A DNA stretch of 64,000 bases from a bacterium (GTDB taxonomy: Bacteria; Armatimonadota; Abditibacteriia; Abditibacteriales; Abditibacteriaceae): NCBI GenBank assembly GCA_004172935.1, contig SDZD01000012.1, forward strand, positions 62,001 to 126,000. The letters run 5' to 3'. The position numbers were made by a program, and so were the translations under genes. The notes beneath the pieces were generated by a model that was not told where the DNA came from, did no database searches, and saw nothing but the letters and a program-made list of their open reading frames with translations. Shown here piece by piece: positions 1-9,138 of this stretch (position 1 is its first letter; every line of letters starts with the position of its first letter).

Positions 1-1714
1 CGTAATGCTGGTGATAATTGCCACTGTTATCGTAGACCAGATTATTCTCCATGACGACACCGACAGTGCCTTCATCGTTATAAAGCCCCCAACCACCGTT
101 GGCAAAACAATAAACGTCGTGAATACGGTTATTGCTAATCGTCGTCCCCTCGGATGGCCCCAGCGTATAAACCCCACCCAAATCGCCCATCACGCCACTC
201 CCGATGTGGTGAATGTGGTTGAAACCGATGGTATTACGTTTCGCCAAGCTGGTATCGTAGCCCCAACGCCAACCGACAGAGACTCCCGTGTAGTAGAAAT
301 CGCCAATATCGTTGTGAGTGATGGCGTTGTCCCCACTCTGCCCTACCCAAACACCGATAGCCCCCCGGTGAATTAGCCCGCCACTCTGAATAATGTTGTT
401 ATCCAGAGTGATGTGGTTGGTACCCTCAGAGTCATTTGCACGAATCTCCGTTTCTCCGACCCGAACACCCCCGGCCCCCAGATCGTGAATGTGATTTCGA
501 ATGAGTTGATCGTTGTGGCAACCACGGCGAAGCCAGACACCGTAAGTCCCGGTGTGCGCGATTTCACAATCTTCCAGCTTAAGACGGCGCGCACCGTCGA
601 TCATGACCGTTGCCGGAATGGAAATCGCGGCCTGTGTATCGCTGAGTCCGTTTGCAGGAAGAATGTACTGACTATGCTGAAAGGATAGGTTTTTGAAGGT
701 TACGTTCTCTACCCAGCGGCCTTTTTCCGGCTCGCCCCGCACAGCCACAGCTGTTTCGAGAACTGGCGCCGTAACCTGCGCTTTGGCCATATCCTCTCCC
801 GGCAACGGTTTGTAGTAGAGAGTTCCACTACGGCTAAGAAACCATTCGCCGGGTTCATCGAGTGCCGCTTTGAAGTTCTCCATCTCGTAGCGCTGAAAGG
901 AGTGGAAACTGAAGAATCCCCATAAAGTGGCGCCAGTCATCGAGACAGTGCTGGTTTTAGGCTCAACCGCCGCAACACGCAGTCGTGCCGCTTCCCACGA
1001 TTGATAGGCGCGCACCGTCACGTCGTTTAACTCGCGCTGTGACAGATGCAGTAAGGGGGCGACATCCGCCGGATTAGCACGGAATGCCCGCTCGTTGATA
1101 GTTGCAGGATCACCGTTCGTCAGGTCATTGGCGGGGCGAGCTTTGCCAGCGGCATACAAGTAAAAGTTGTTCGGTGTGCGCGCCCTCGTGGCGCGCTTTC
1201 CGTTGACCCACAACTGCTCGAAATACCACGCGCCCGCTTTGACATCGGGAATTTGCGCCTCCCAGATTCCATTCAGCCCGCGCTTCCATCCACTGATAAC
1301 GCGACCGCCACTAAAAATGGGACGCGCCCCATCGGCCCCCTGATAGGTGATTGGAGCCGTTGGAGTCCCGCTGTCCTGTGGTTGCAGCACGAAAGTTTGG
1401 TGGCGGCGGTAGATGCCGCTCGCGACAATCACCTTTATGGGTGCGCTCAAGCCGCGTTTCGCTTTCAGAACTCGAATCGCGTTTCGTGCCCCTTCGAGGG
1501 TCGCGAAGGGACCATCAGTGCGCCCCTTGTTGGGCTGCGCCAGCTTACCCGACCAATGATCGTTGCCATTGGTCGCAATGTATAAGGTTTGGGTAGTCGC
1601 CTTTTGTGGCTGTGGTTTAGTGGCTGCGTAGCTCGCGCGATCTATGCCTACAGATGATGACGCGAGGCTCGCACCGATTGTCAGGACGGCTCGCCAGGTG
1701 TTTCCGAGTTTCAT
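1..1714 (-). CDS. Right-handed parallel beta-helix protein, partial (C-terminus off window)
   Basis: My own reading of the minus strand; the ORF track misses this gene because it has no stop inside the window. From the ATG at 1714 the frame stays open for 571 codons to base 2. The product has a hydrophobic export signal, then [13 protein letters not shown] and [14 protein letters not shown], the usual opening of secreted beta-helix glycoside hydrolases and lyases (GH141-like or polysaccharide lyase-like). The later part holds repeated short N-rich strands such as [12 protein letters not shown] and [12 protein letters not shown], as expected for helix rungs. It follows the GH29 gene by 17 bases, so the two are very likely co-transcribed. 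Exact substrate is unknown; removal of pectin or fucosylated side chains would fit the neighbour. Fold assignment is confident, enzyme class is not. Confidence 0.9.
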   Translation of the reverse strand, partial: MKLGNTWRAVLTIGASLASSSVGIDRASYAATKPQPQKATTQTLYIATNGNDHWSGKLAQPNKGRTDGPFATLEGARNAIRVLKAKRGLSAPIKVIVASGIYRRHQTFVLQPQDSGTPTAPITYQGADGARPIFSGGRVISGWKRGLNGIWEAQIPDVKAGAWYFEQLWVNGKRATRARTPNNFYLYAAGKARPANDLTNGDPATINERAFRANPADVAPLLHLSQRELNDVTVRAYQSWEAARLRVAAVEPKTSTVSMTGATLWGFFSFHSFQRYEMENFKAALDEPGEWFLSRSGTLYYKPLPGEDMAKAQVTAPVLETAVAVRGEPEKGRWVENVTFKNLSFQHSQYILPANGLSDTQAAISIPATVMIDGARRLKLEDCEIAHTGTYGVWLRRGCHNDQLIRNHIHDLGAGGVRVGETEIRANDSEGTNHITLDNNIIQSGGLIHRGAIGVWVGQSGDNAITHNDIGDFYYTGVSVGWRWGYDTSLAKRNTIGFNHIHHIGSGVMGDLGGVYTLGPSEGTTISNNRIHDVYCFANGGWGLYNDEGTVGVVMENNLVYDNSGNYHQHY

Positions 1715-1731
1715 GGGTGAAGGAACCGGGC

Positions 1732-2739
1732 CTAAAAATTACCGAGGCGACGAGCGGCGCGGAGGAAATGGCTGTTGTATTCGGGGACTCTTCCAGTAAC
1801 ATCAGGTCCCACATTCAACAGTAAGTTGGCGTTGTTGCTACGTGCCGTATTGTGCCAGTCGCAAATTGTCGCAACGGATGGGTGCATCTCGCCTCCGGTG
1901 CCCTGCCAGAACCACTGCAATGCTAAAGAGGCGCAAAATTCGAGCGGCAGGAATTTCTGCTCTCCATCGTCGTTGGTCCAAATCTCGTTGTAGTTGGGAT
2001 AGCGAATTTCGTCGCGAAAAACGAAATTGAAATGCTCAGCAGTGCGGGCATCAATAGGATGGTAGCGCACGGCTCCAGGACGATCACTACTGGAATTGTT
2101 GAGTACCAAACAATCTGGCTGTAACGAGTGAATCAGTTCATACAACTCTTTCCACCCCCAGCGGTCGCCGGGCGTATAGCCAGAGTTGGGATCGTTCAGC
2201 CATTCTTCTTCCCACCAGCACATCTTCGTGGGATGATCTTTATCCCAACCACCGTCGAACCACATCTCGACGATAGGGCCGTAGTTGGTGAGCAGTTCAG
2301 TGATCTGGTCGCGCATATAATGCGCGTACACCTCGTCGTTTTCATATTGCGGGTAATTGAGGTCCCACAACGAGTAATACAGCCCCGGCTTTAGCCCGGC
2401 TTTGCGGAACTCTTCGATGTACATGCCGACAATATCCTGACGGCGAGGCGAATTGGCCACCGAATATGCGGTATGTTCGCTCGGCCACAAACAAAAGCCA
2501 TCGTGATGCTTGGTTGTCAACACGGCGTACTTCATCCCAGCCTCAGCCGCGACACCTGCCCACTGAGCGACATCGAGCTTTGTCGGCTCGAAACTGGATG
2601 CGGGAAACTTGCCGTCTCCCCATCCCTGATTGGTAAAAGTGTTCGGACCAAAGTGAATGAACATACCATAGCCCAAATCCATCCATGCCTTTTGCGCTGC
2701 GGAGGGGCCGACAAATGTTTGTGTGGTTTCTGCGATCAT
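1732..2739 (-). CDS. Alpha-L-fucosidase, GH29 family
   Basis: A 335-residue GH29-type (beta/alpha)8 hydrolase releasing alpha-L-fucose from glycans. [13 protein letters not shown] (residues about 23-35), [15 protein letters not shown] (73-87) and EMWFDGGW (158-165) are family hallmarks; the Asp of WFDGG (about D162) is the expected nucleophile. The chain ends shortly after LLLNVGP, so it is a bare catalytic barrel without the C-terminal beta-sandwich of longer members. No signal peptide is visible, although flanking products are exported; the enzyme may be cytoplasmic or a leader may be missed. It lies between the prepilin gene (101-base gap holding a hairpin) and the beta-helix gene (17-base gap). 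Confidence 0.93.
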   Translation of the reverse strand: MIAETTQTFVGPSAAQKAWMDLGYGMFIHFGPNTFTNQGWGDGKFPASSFEPTKLDVAQWAGVAAEAGMKYAVLTTKHHDGFCLWPSEHTAYSVANSPRRQDIVGMYIEEFRKAGLKPGLYYSLWDLNYPQYENDEVYAHYMRDQITELLTNYGPIVEMWFDGGWDKDHPTKMCWWEEEWLNDPNSGYTPGDRWGWKELYELIHSLQPDCLVLNNSSSDRPGAVRYHPIDARTAEHFNFVFRDEIRYPNYNEIWTNDDGEQKFLPLEFCASLALQWFWQGTGGEMHPSVATICDWHNTARSNNANLLLNVGPDVTGRVPEYNSHFLRAARRLGNF

Positions 2740-2786
2740 TAGTAAGTTGTTGCTTTTTTGAAGTTTGATTGGTGTGACTAACCAAA

Positions 2787-2826
2787 TAACTACAAGAACG
2801 AGAAGCCCTTCTCGTCCTCGTAGTTA
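2787..2826 (-). terminator. Intercistronic hairpin between prepilin and GH29 genes
   Basis: On the minus strand two 19-base arms beginning TAACTAC and ending GTAGTTA can pair along their whole length with only two G-U pairs and a very small loop; the inner part pairs ACGAGAAG with CTTCTCGT. A weakly T-rich TTTGGTTAG follows. It lies just after the prepilin stop and before the fucosidase start. It could be a leaky terminator or an mRNA-stabilising 3' end that makes prepilin more abundant than downstream enzymes. Confidence 0.6.
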
Positions 2827-2840
2827 CTCGGATTCGATAG

Positions 2841-3566
2841 TTAGTTGCCGCCAGTATCAGGTTTGAGCCAGGGGGTATTGAGGTAGTAGAACTTGGAAAC
2901 GCGCATCGATTTGACGTGACCGTCGAGGAAGCCGACCGTGCAGGTTTCGAGATGCCGCGAGGTTGGTGCCGCCCAGTCGCCGTTATCGCTATAAACGTTT
3001 CCGTTATCAGCAACGGTTAGTAGCGCTGCGGTTGCCTTATTTGGCCAGGTCAACGGATCGGAAGTCGCATTTTGATTGCACTTGCTGCCACCATCGGTCA
3101 TGAAAACTGTTGTCGAAGGTGAATTGGCCTGCGCCAGTGACACGGTATTACCGGCTTCACCAATGTAGTGGTTCATGATGTAACTGGTATGAAAGGCTGG
3201 TTGACCATTGTAAGCCGACCATGTGGCAGAAACTTGGGTTGAAGAGTCGCTGGGACACTGGAATGTCTGGGTGCTTTTCAAGTAAGGCTGGATAAGTTGA
3301 GACCAGTTGTAATATGCCCCCGTTGGCTGGATGTAGATCGGGCAAAATTTCTCATCGTAATCCTGCGTGTACTGGACCAGGCCAAGCAATATCTGTTTCG
3401 AGTTGCTTTGGCAGGAGGCACGGCGAGCATTCTCGCGAGCGCGGGCAAAAACAGGAAACAGAATGGCCGCCAGGATAGCGATGATGGCAATAACTACCAG
3501 CAACTCAATGAGGGTGAATGCCGACTTACATTTCAAAGAATCGGCGGACAGGGTTTTGTTACTCAT
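2841..3566 (-). CDS. Prepilin-like H-X9-DG (DUF1559-type) protein
   Basis: A 241-residue type IV pilin-like precursor. A short basic leader ends before [16 protein letters not shown], the prepilin peptidase site and hydrophobic helix; the [15 protein letters not shown] extension is typical of the Armatimonadota-style DUF1559 family. The C-terminal part carries [12 protein letters not shown], an exact H-X9-DG motif. Members are predicted to be processed and assembled into, or carried by, a pseudopilus; their function is not established. The gene follows the GntR/LacI regulator by 92 bases and precedes the fucosidase gene. One of four such genes in the window, each next to a sugar-type regulator. 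Confidence 0.93.
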   Translation of the reverse strand: MSNKTLSADSLKCKSAFTLIELLVVIAIIAILAAILFPVFARARENARRASCQSNSKQILLGLVQYTQDYDEKFCPIYIQPTGAYYNWSQLIQPYLKSTQTFQCPSDSSTQVSATWSAYNGQPAFHTSYIMNHYIGEAGNTVSLAQANSPSTTVFMTDGGSKCNQNATSDPLTWPNKATAALLTVADNGNVYSDNGDWAAPTSRHLETCTVGFLDGHVKSMRVSKFYYLNTPWLKPDTGGN

Positions 3567-3608
3567 GCATTTTCCAAGTTACGAAATTTATGGCAAATAG
3601 ATTAGTTT

Positions 3609-3637
3609 CTGCACGATAGCGCCAAAATATCGTGCAG
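3609..3637. promoter_or_regulatory. Perfect 10-base inverted repeat, candidate operator
   Basis: CTGCACGATA and TATCGTGCAG are exact inverse complements separated by GCGCCAAAA. The element lies between the regulator stop and the prepilin start. No T-tract follows on the minus strand, so an operator for the adjacent GntR/LacI regulator is more likely than a terminator. Confidence 0.55.
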
Positions 3638-3658
3638 CGAGATTAAGTGAGTCCGTAG

Positions 3659-4960
3659 TCAAACTGGACTCAACTGTGGTCGCTTTGGCGTAGGAGAATA
3701 GAGGAAAGGAATTGAATTCCCCTGAGATGCTCCGCAGGTTTGTCGCACGTACAATTCAGCGGGCAATTGAATGTGTTGCAACGGTCGCTTTGGGTCACTC
3801 AGTCGTTGCATAATCAAACGTACCGCTCGTTGTCCCATAGCTTCGAACGGTTGACGGACCGTTGTCAACGAAGATGGGCGCGGAGAATTTCTTTCAATAT
3901 CACCGAAGGAAACGACGGCGACATCCTCAGGCACGTATCGGTCGCGCTCCCGCAGGCCATGAATGAGATCGTAGGCCAGATGGTCGCTCGCCACGAGAAT
4001 TCCAGTGGGTTGTGGGTCTTGAGCTAATAATTCATCAATGGTGTGGTGATTATGAAAATAAAAGCGCTTGCGAAGAGCAGCTGGCAGACTCCCCAAAACC
4101 TCATGACGCGAAGCACTGGACATATCCAATGAAATCGGCCCGAACTCGTCAAAAAGCTCTGGAAAGGCGTGTTGAATCGCCCCAATAAACCCGCCCATAC
4201 GCTCCCGTTCTACTGGTGGCAGGAAATCATCAATTTGGTATCCAAAAAACGCCACTTCCCGGTTCTGTTGCAGCAAATGAGTAGTGGCACGGAAAGAGGC
4301 ACCGTAATCGTCGATTCCGACGGTATCACAATGTAATCCCGCAACGCTATTATCCACGAGAACAATAGGCAGACCTTCTTTTTGAAAATCTTGCATGATG
4401 TCGTAATTCTGTGGACCGAAAACGCTCCACCAAATTACGCCAGCCACCCCATCATGCCTGAGCGACTCCAACACTTGTCGCTCCTTTTTCTGGGCATTTT
4501 CGAAGTTGCTTCTGGTTTGCGTTGAGTTGGGCGTACCGCAGAGTTGAAGCCGAAACCCATGTCGTTGCAGTTCGCTTTCAACACTTCCAACCATTAATCC
4601 CAGAAGGTACTCTTCCAAAGGCATAACCAATGCCACTGTTTTACCGACCTCAGCAGCCTCGAACTGGCTGGATTCGATTTTCGACTCTGCGGCGACAGAT
4701 GCCCCACTGCTACCATTAAGGCCATCGCTAACAACTGTTCCTCGGTATGGTAGTGTTTCAACGAGTCCTTCAGACGATAGCACTTCGAGTGCTTTGCGCA
4801 CCGTTTTCGCTGTAACGCTAAAAAGTTTCTGCAAACTCCGCTCGGATGGCAGGTACTGTCCGACTTCATAACTTGAACCAATCTCTTCGCGCAACTGGCG
4901 CGCGATTTCAAGGTACTTGGGCAAGCGGCCTCCTGTTTGAGATGTGGTTTCAAGTCGCAT
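3659..4960 (-). CDS. GntR/LacI hybrid transcriptional regulator (AraR-type architecture)
   Basis: A 433-residue regulator. Residues about 14-80 form a GntR winged helix: YLEIARQLREEIGSSYEVGQ, then LPSERSLQKLFSVTAKTVRKAL. Residues from about 108 to 405 resemble the LacI/GalR periplasmic-binding-protein-like sensor, with GILVASDHLAYDLIHGLRE and VSFGDIERNSPRP. This combination is known from AraR of Bacillus, which senses arabinose. It heads a minus-strand unit of prepilin, GH29 and beta-helix genes, so it probably controls them in response to a liberated sugar. The ligand cannot be read from sequence. On the minus strand upstream, GGGGTATATTACA resembles a -10 region. Confidence 0.9.
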   Translation of the reverse strand: MRLETTSQTGGRLPKYLEIARQLREEIGSSYEVGQYLPSERSLQKLFSVTAKTVRKALEVLSSEGLVETLPYRGTVVSDGLNGSSGASVAAESKIESSQFEAAEVGKTVALVMPLEEYLLGLMVGSVESELQRHGFRLQLCGTPNSTQTRSNFENAQKKERQVLESLRHDGVAGVIWWSVFGPQNYDIMQDFQKEGLPIVLVDNSVAGLHCDTVGIDDYGASFRATTHLLQQNREVAFFGYQIDDFLPPVERERMGGFIGAIQHAFPELFDEFGPISLDMSSASRHEVLGSLPAALRKRFYFHNHHTIDELLAQDPQPTGILVASDHLAYDLIHGLRERDRYVPEDVAVVSFGDIERNSPRPSSLTTVRQPFEAMGQRAVRLIMQRLSDPKRPLQHIQLPAELYVRQTCGASQGNSIPFLYSPTPKRPQLSPV

Positions 4961-5042
4961 AACATAAGCTTGCCGAGAGAAGCACTAGGGCAGCAGTTGG
5001 CAAGCAGTTGTAATATACCCCAATAAATGTCATTTCAAACAT

Positions 5043-5530
5043 CTATTTCAAACGGGACGCTTCAATTTTCGTAAAACCGAGATTTGCCATATCGGTGAGT
5101 AAGGAACAACTATCTAGAAGGGGTATTGCCCCTTGGCACATATTGTTTAAAGTCGCGCGTTCAGGCTGTTCGTGCCCCATGTTACCGCACGATTCGCCGT
5201 GTGGGGAGATTGTATACCAACTGCGGCGGGAGCCTTTGAAACCCTGAGGCATGGTCAGTAGGCCTTGATTCGGCAGGATGTGCGTGTTAACACCCCAACC
5301 GATTAATACCCTTCTCTGATTCCAGCTTTGTTCGTTTGCGTTGCTTCAGTCAGGGCGCAAACCGCGCCAGACACCTGAGTCGCCAGTGACGGCCTCGGTC
5401 GCCACGTACTTTTACAGGGCGAAACTTTCGCGGGAGCGCCGGTGCCGCCGAAACACCGTTCGTCGGGATGTTCTTCTTTCTCCGGCTCGGTGAGCCGGGG
5501 AAGGAAGGCCCGCTTATTATCAACTCCTAC
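5043..5530. ncRNA. Hairpin-rich intergenic region, possible structured RNA
   Basis: The 660 bases between the regulator start and the nitrate cluster hold no convincing gene, but many stable hairpins: AAGGGG/CCCCTT, CCGCACG/CGTGTGG, GGCGC/GCGCC, GCGAAA/TTTCGC, CGGTG/CACCG and CCGGCTC/GAGCCGG. Density increases from about 5340 to 5510. Two short minus-strand ORFs (69 and 85 residues) cross it, but their composition is unlike the flanking proteins. I see no RNase P, tmRNA or SRP consensus and cannot choose a strand or family. The class is unresolved; a transposon-associated guide RNA cannot be excluded. Confidence 0.35.
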
Positions 5531-5625
5531 TCTTTCACTACTGGCAGTACAGTCTCCCATTGCGAATAGGTCTCAAATACGCTTTCCAAGCGACCTAAAT
5601 TATTTATGCTCAAGACTCGTTATAA

Positions 5626-7044
5626 CTAGCCAAGAAATTCGCGGAGTTGGGATTTGCAACTGCCACACCCAGTTCCGGCTTTGGTCGAGGCCATCACGAG
5701 CGAGATTTCGTTCGCGCCTTCTTTGATACAGGCGCGGATTTTTCCGGCGCTGACGCCATTGCAGTTACACACGGTTGCATCGTCGGGGAGGGCTTTAGTG
5801 GTGTTGCCAGCGCCTTTACCGATGTCGAAGAAGAGGGACGCGCGTTCTTCGGGAAGCGGCATCTGACGGTCGAAGAACTGGGCGAGGGTCGCCGTTTTGC
5901 GCACGTCGCCGAGCAAGATGGCTCCGGCAAGGCGACCATCGCGAATTACCAGTTTTTTGTAGCGGCCCCGCTGGGCTTCCTGATAGCACACGATTTCGTC
6001 GCCTTCGCGCTCACGCGTGCGACCCATTGAGGCGAGTTCGACGCCCATAACCTTGAGCTTGACGGCCAGTTTGGAGCCGCTGTAAGCGGCAGTTCGGCCT
6101 GTTAACACATCGGCTAAAACGCGCGCCTGTTCCCAGATGGGAGCCACCAAGCCGTAAACCTCACCGCGATGCTGGGCGCATTCGCCAACGGCGTAGATGT
6201 TTTCTTCGACCTGCATTTGGTCATCGACAACGATGGCCTTTTCGATGGCCAGACCCGCTTCGCGCGCGAGTTCGATGTTGGCGGCGATGCCACAGGCGAC
6301 GACAACCATGTCGCAAGGTAACTCGGTGCCATCCGAGAAGGCGAGTCCCGTCGCAGATTCTTCGCCAAGAATAGCTTTGGTGTCTTTATCGAGGTGGACA
6401 GTGATGCCCATCTTTTCGACGGTGTCCTTAAGGAATTTGCCTGAAACCTGATCGAGTTGGGCACTCATCAGACAGTTGGAGCGGTGGACGAGATGGACAG
6501 CGGCGCCATGCTCCATCAGGCCGCGTGCGGCTTCGAGGCCAAGGAGACCTCCGCCAACGACGATAGCGCGTTGCGCTTTTTGGGCGTAACCCGCGATGCC
6601 CGCGCAGTCGCGCAGGGTTCGCATCACGAACACGCCGCTTTTGCGCTCGCCCCACGGGGCCGACAAACCTTCCATCGGGGGAATGAAGGCCCGACTTCCG
6701 GTAGCGAAAACGAGGGTGTCGTAATGCAGTGTTGTGCCCCGGTCGCCTTGGACCAGGCGATTCATGCGGTCTACAGCAATGACTCTTTCGCCCGCGTGCA
6801 ATGTAAGGTGATTGGCCTCGTACCACTCCAGGGGATGGATAACGATGGACTCAGGCATTTTGGAGCCGTTGAGAACATCGGACAGCAGAATGCGGTTGTA
6901 GCTTCCGCCGGGTTCATCGCCGAAGATGGAGATGTCGTAATGTTTGGTGGCGCCGCGCGCCACAAGCTCGGCGGCGAGGCGTCCACCCGCCATACCGTTG
7001 CCAATGACAACGAGTTTCTTCTTTTGCGTAGATTCAGGAATCAC
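5626..7044 (-). CDS. nasC: Assimilatory nitrate reductase electron-transfer subunit (FAD/NAD(P)H, BFD [2Fe-2S])
   Basis: The track starts this ORF at 7317, inside the neighbouring gene. GGAGG followed six bases later by GTG at 7044 gives a better start and a 472-residue protein. KLVVIGNGMAGGRLAAEL near the start is the FAD dinucleotide-binding motif and AIVVGGGLLGLEAARG the NAD(P)H motif, as in the N-terminal half of NirB. The C-terminus has a BFD-like [2Fe-2S] domain with CNC and CGSC. It should pass electrons from NAD(P)H to the catalytic subunit, like Klebsiella NasC or Bacillus NasB; the symbol follows Klebsiella. The start overlaps the end of the catalytic gene by 11 bases, implying translational coupling. 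Confidence 0.9.
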   Translation of the reverse strand: MIPESTQKKKLVVIGNGMAGGRLAAELVARGATKHYDISIFGDEPGGSYNRILLSDVLNGSKMPESIVIHPLEWYEANHLTLHAGERVIAVDRMNRLVQGDRGTTLHYDTLVFATGSRAFIPPMEGLSAPWGERKSGVFVMRTLRDCAGIAGYAQKAQRAIVVGGGLLGLEAARGLMEHGAAVHLVHRSNCLMSAQLDQVSGKFLKDTVEKMGITVHLDKDTKAILGEESATGLAFSDGTELPCDMVVVACGIAANIELAREAGLAIEKAIVVDDQMQVEENIYAVGECAQHRGEVYGLVAPIWEQARVLADVLTGRTAAYSGSKLAVKLKVMGVELASMGRTREREGDEIVCYQEAQRGRYKKLVIRDGRLAGAILLGDVRKTATLAQFFDRQMPLPEERASLFFDIGKGAGNTTKALPDDATVCNCNGVSAGKIRACIKEGANEISLVMASTKAGTGCGSCKSQLREFLG

Positions 7045-9121
7045 GTTCAACCTCCGTAGCTTTCTCGATTTTGGCGGCGCAAACCTTGAACTCAGGCATT
7101 TTGGAAGTCGGGTCGAGAGCGGGAATAGTGAGCAAGTTGGCGCTATGGTGGCCGCCCCAGTGGAACGGCATAAACAGGGTGTCAGCACGAATGCCGTCGC
7201 TGATTTTGGCGCACCCCGTTGCACTGCCTCGGCGCGAAGTGACACGCACCATGTCGCCTTCGGAAATGCCCATTTCGAGCGCGAGGTCGGGATGGAGTTC
7301 GACGAATGGAGGACCACTCATGGCGTTGAGTTCGGGGATGCGGCGTGTCTGGGTGCCGCTCTGGTATTGGGACATAACGCGCCCCGTGGTGAAGAAGAAT
7401 GGGTATTCGGTGTCAGGCTCTTCGGGCAAGCCAAAGAACTGCACATCATGGAAACGGGCGCGGCCATCGGGGTGAGCAAAGCGGTCGTGGAAGAGGCGCG
7501 GGGTATCGTCGTATCCGGCGCGACAAGGCCAGAAGACACCTTTGTTCTGGGTGATGCGCTCGTAGGTGATGCCAGAGTAATCGGCGAGAGCGCCCTTGGT
7601 AACGCGGCGTAGTTCGTCGAATATGACGCGCGGCTCGGAGGGAATGCGCTCGCCCTGTCCCCATCTTTTTGCGAGAGCGTTCAAAAACTGGGCATCGCTC
7701 CACACACCTTCGGGGGGTGTTTTGGCTTGATTACGGAGCAGAACACGGCCTTCGAGGTTGGTCATGGTGCCCTGCTCTTCGGCCCACTGCGTCGCGGGCA
7801 ACACGACATCGGCGAGTTCGGCGGTTTCGGAAAGGAAAAGGTCGGAGACGACAAGGAGTTCGAGGGCGGCGAGTTTGCGGCGTATTTTTCCGGCGCTTGG
7901 CGACGAGACGGCGACATTAGAACCCATTACGAAGAGGGCGCGCAACCCGTCTGCTTCGCCCATCGAGTCGAGGAGTTCGTAGGCCGATTTTCCGGCGCGT
8001 GGTAGCTCGTCAGGCGAAATCCCCCAATGGGCGGCGACTTCGCGGCGATGAGTTTCGTTTTCGATTTTGCGGTAGCCGGGGAGTTGGTCGGCTTTTTGGC
8101 CGTGTTCGCGTCCTCCCTGACCGTTGCCCTGACCAGTGAGGCAGCCATAGCCGTTATAGAACTTTCCGGCCTTGCCCAGACCTAGCGCCAAATTGATGAA
8201 GCCCAGAACGGTTTCGGTGCCATTGGCGTGTTGCTCGGCGCCGCGCGCGGTAAGAAACATGGAGTTGGCGCGAGCGAGCAAACGGGTCACGTCGCGCAAG
8301 TTGGCTTCATCGACGCCCGTGATGCGCTCGACGCGCGCGGGCCAGTAGGAAGCGACGGCGCGGCGGGCGCACTCGAAATCGGTGGTGCGCGTCGCAATGA
8401 ACGCTTCATCGAGCAAACCTTCCTCGATAGCGATGTGAAGTAAGCCGTTGGCTAAGACGAGATCGGTGCCGGGAGTGATTTGCAGATGGTAGTCGGCGTT
8501 TTGCGCGGTGGGGGTGGCGCGGGGGTCGACGACGATGAGTTTGCCACCGTTTTCGCGCAGTTTCTCGAACCACTGCATGATGGGGGGCATGGTTTCGGCG
8601 ATATTGGAGCCGATGAGTAGCACGGCATCGGCCTGGGCGATGTCTTGCATGGGGAAGGGCAAGCCCCGGTCGATGCCGAAGGCTTTATTGCCCGCCGCCG
8701 CAGCGCTCGCCATGCAGAAGCGCCCGTTGTAGTCGATGTTGGCGGTTTTGAGAACGACGCGGGCGAATTTGCCGAGCAAATAGGCTTTTTCGTTGGTGAG
8801 GCCACCACCGCCAAAGACACCTACGGCGTCGCGGCCCCATTTATCCTGAATTTGCTCGACTTTTCCGACGATGAAATCGAGCGCCTCGTCCCAACTGACG
8901 CTTTGGAGCGGGGCGTCCTTTTCGCGGCGAAGCAAGGGGGAAGTGAGTCGTTGCGGACTTTCGAGAAGGGCCACCGAAGTCCAGCCTTTGCGACACATTC
9001 CGCCCCGGTTGGTGGGAAAGTCGCGCGCTTCGACAACCCAATTCCCCTCGTGTTGGGTCAGGTTCATGCCGCATTGCATGGCGCAATAAGGGCAGTGGGT
9101 CGCGGTTTTAGGCTGGCTCAT
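7034..9121 (-). CDS. nasA: Assimilatory nitrate reductase catalytic subunit (Mo-bis-MGD, [4Fe-4S])
   Basis: A 695-residue molybdopterin oxidoreductase reducing nitrate to nitrite in the cytoplasm. The N-terminal CPYCAMQC (C10, C13, C17) and C43 in GGMCRKG give a CX2CX3CX25C [4Fe-4S] site. VFGGGGLTNEKAYLLGKFAR, GSNIAETMPP and FFFTTGRVMSQYQSGTQTRR mark the molybdopterin guanine dinucleotide domains. There is no Tat signal, consistent with an assimilatory NarB/NasA enzyme rather than periplasmic Nap, and no C-terminal [2Fe-2S] domain; that is on the next gene. The symbol follows Klebsiella usage; cyanobacterial narB is equivalent. It sits 17 bases after the porin gene. Confidence 0.95.
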   Translation of the reverse strand: MSQPKTATHCPYCAMQCGMNLTQHEGNWVVEARDFPTNRGGMCRKGWTSVALLESPQRLTSPLLRREKDAPLQSVSWDEALDFIVGKVEQIQDKWGRDAVGVFGGGGLTNEKAYLLGKFARVVLKTANIDYNGRFCMASAAAAGNKAFGIDRGLPFPMQDIAQADAVLLIGSNIAETMPPIMQWFEKLRENGGKLIVVDPRATPTAQNADYHLQITPGTDLVLANGLLHIAIEEGLLDEAFIATRTTDFECARRAVASYWPARVERITGVDEANLRDVTRLLARANSMFLTARGAEQHANGTETVLGFINLALGLGKAGKFYNGYGCLTGQGNGQGGREHGQKADQLPGYRKIENETHRREVAAHWGISPDELPRAGKSAYELLDSMGEADGLRALFVMGSNVAVSSPSAGKIRRKLAALELLVVSDLFLSETAELADVVLPATQWAEEQGTMTNLEGRVLLRNQAKTPPEGVWSDAQFLNALAKRWGQGERIPSEPRVIFDELRRVTKGALADYSGITYERITQNKGVFWPCRAGYDDTPRLFHDRFAHPDGRARFHDVQFFGLPEEPDTEYPFFFTTGRVMSQYQSGTQTRRIPELNAMSGPPFVELHPDLALEMGISEGDMVRVTSRRGSATGCAKISDGIRADTLFMPFHWGGHHSANLLTIPALDPTSKMPEFKVCAAKIEKATEVERDS

Positions 9122-9138
9122 GATGGTTTGAAGGCGCT

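Noticed and set aside
2543-3013. 156-residue minus-strand ORF between prepilin and fucosidase
   Set aside because: Overlaps both real genes in another frame; low-complexity Arg/Ser-rich product.
5043-5530. RNase P RNA, tmRNA or SRP RNA
   Set aside because: GGAAGGAAGG near 5510 superficially resembles SRP RNA and CCGCTTAT resembles an RNase P segment, but none of the other conserved regions of these RNAs is present on either strand.
5303-5560. 85-residue minus-strand ORF as a gene
   Set aside because: Crosses several strong hairpins, lacks a ribosome site and a recognisable domain; treated as part of the structured region.
7045-7317. Track start of the nitrate reductase electron-transfer ORF at 7317
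   Set aside because: The extra 91 residues are out-of-frame nitrate reductase sequence; GGAGG and the GTG at 7044 give the natural start.
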